From: CAVLDP01 sp963661945
GTDB lineage: Bacteria > Bacillota > Clostridia > Lachnospirales > Lachnospiraceae
Length of the DNA: 51,802 nt
Reading direction: 5' to 3'
Assembly: GCA_963661945.1 (NCBI GenBank)
Contig: CAVLDP010000017.1
Location: forward strand, 1 to 51,802
Shown here: positions 51,150 through 51,802 of the stretch, one piece after another
Numbering within the stretch: the first letter of the stretch is position 1
Layout of the letters: each line of letters begins with the position of its first letter
Made by a program: the position numbers and the translations under genes
The notes under the pieces: generated by a model
The model's input: only the letters and a program-made list of their open reading frames with translations
Told to the model about the DNA's origin: nothing
The model's database searches: none

Positions 51150-51802
51150 ATCCGTAGTCCTTCAATTTCTTCAATAACTATACCCTAGAAAGAAGAATCT
51201 ATGCAATAAATAGGTGGTAAATGCTATCGCGAGCCTCATCTTTTGTTGTTGCAAGATGCACCAACAACACGTGTTTTCGACCTTTGTCCATGTATGCGCA
51301 TATTTTTGTTGTTATCTGGCTCCTCAAAATTTCACAGCAAATTAAGTTTTGCCAATTTTCTGATAAATGCTTATGTAAATTCTTGGCTTGATTTTCTTGC
51401 AAGATTTTATTCGCGCTTTCCTTCAAAAATTATTCTCAATGAAGGATTGGCCGTCATTTTTCCAGGTTGATGATCCAGGCCTCTTGGTGTGACTGAGCCA
51501 GGACTCTATCATAACTGATTCAAGCCTCTACCATAACCGATTAAGGATGGCACTAACTTCCTCCCGTCTGATTTGGAGCAAACTTGACTTCTACTATAAC
51601 TCGTTCTGGTTTGTGCCCAGATCTAGGTCTTGGATGAAATTATGCATTTTATATTATTCGTGACGTAAAAAAGTCTCTCATCATATGTTTCGTGTTTTGT
51701 TTCATATTTTGTATTATATTCTTTTATGTTTTATCTTTTATAATACCTGTCCGTATTTAGCAGCTGCAACTATTTGATTTTACATTTTATATTATACTAT
51801 AT
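51150..51802. other. Gene-free AT-rich region with iteron-like and short repeats
   Basis: No gene is supported in these 653 bases. One iteron-type motif, CCGTCTGATTTGGAG, lies at 51564-51578. The 15-mer CTATCATAACTGATT (51506) recurs as CTACCATAACCGATT (51528, 22 bases later) and, more degenerate, CTACTATAACTCGTT (51591). GTTGTTG-N10-CAACAAC (51245-51268) abuts the palindrome AACACGTGTT (51266-51275). The last 150 bases are T-rich. These look like replicon-maintenance sequence, adjoining parA if the molecule is circular. Confidence 0.6.

Noticed and set aside
51199..51470. 75-residue open frames on both strands near the window end
   Set aside because: No ribosome binding site, unremarkable composition, and they cover the palindrome region; chance in AT-rich DNA.

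Overview
The window looks like part or all of an accessory replicon (chromid or large plasmid) of an anaerobic Clostridia bacterium, most likely Lachnospiraceae. The evidence is AGGAGG-type ribosome binding sites, an oxygen-sensitive pyruvate formate-lyase with its activase, a two-subunit iron-sulfur serine dehydratase, a hybrid cluster protein, a ThiT-type thiamine transporter, and several DUF3880/CgeB-like glycosyltransferases typical of that family. I cannot assign a genus. No rRNA, tRNA, CRISPR array, transposase, integrase or conjugation gene was seen.

Layout. Positions 1-3,900 are the maintenance module: parA, a small ParB-like partner, about 1 kb of degenerate iterons (CCG-N8/9-GGAG, some 20 copies), a Rep_3 initiator gene and two DnaA-like boxes. 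One more iteron and several short repeats lie in the non-coding last 650 bases, so the window may be a complete circular molecule opened just before parA. Positions 3,900-16,200 hold metabolic and signalling genes: carboxylesterase, GH31 glycosidase, deoC, M18 aminopeptidase, a hybrid histidine kinase, gpsA, a UDP-sugar dehydrogenase and a SLC13-type transporter. Positions 16,200-28,700 mix a secreted nuclease with a probable nitrosative-stress set: a YgbA_NO protein, a Cys-motif protein, two Crp/Fnr regulators and the hybrid cluster protein. Thymidine kinase, a large XRE regulator, a GIY-YIG protein, methyltransferases, two CgeB-like glycosyltransferases and ThiT lie among them. Positions 28,700-38,000 carry a glycosyltransferase, MATE exporter, acyltransferase and GDSL hydrolase, then thiC behind a TPP riboswitch and terminator, then pflBA. 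Positions 38,000-42,050 hold an MFS exporter, two loci of tiny peptides sharing an upstream DNA element, and three proteins of unknown function. Positions 42,050-51,150 carry sdaAA/sdaAB, two GT2 glycosyltransferases (one fused to a methyltransferase), a PIN-like protein, a second MATE exporter, a diguanylate cyclase and a NAGPA-domain protein.

How the genes connect. Two palindrome classes link genes that are far apart. TGTTG-N6-CAACA lies upstream of crp1 and between crp2 and hcp. GTTAGG-N4-like palindromes lie just downstream of the promoters of ygbA and pflB. This suggests an anaerobic/nitric-oxide circuit run by Crp/Fnr-family proteins on this replicon. The most novel-looking feature is the pair of mini-loci at 39.4-39.7 kb and 41.8-42.05 kb. 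Each encodes a 24-27 residue peptide (FK[ED]GL...ENxxRF[FY]) behind a strong ribosome binding site, ends at its own terminator, and is preceded by a near-identical 37-38 bp element. I suggest a peptide-based regulatory or signalling system, which is inference.
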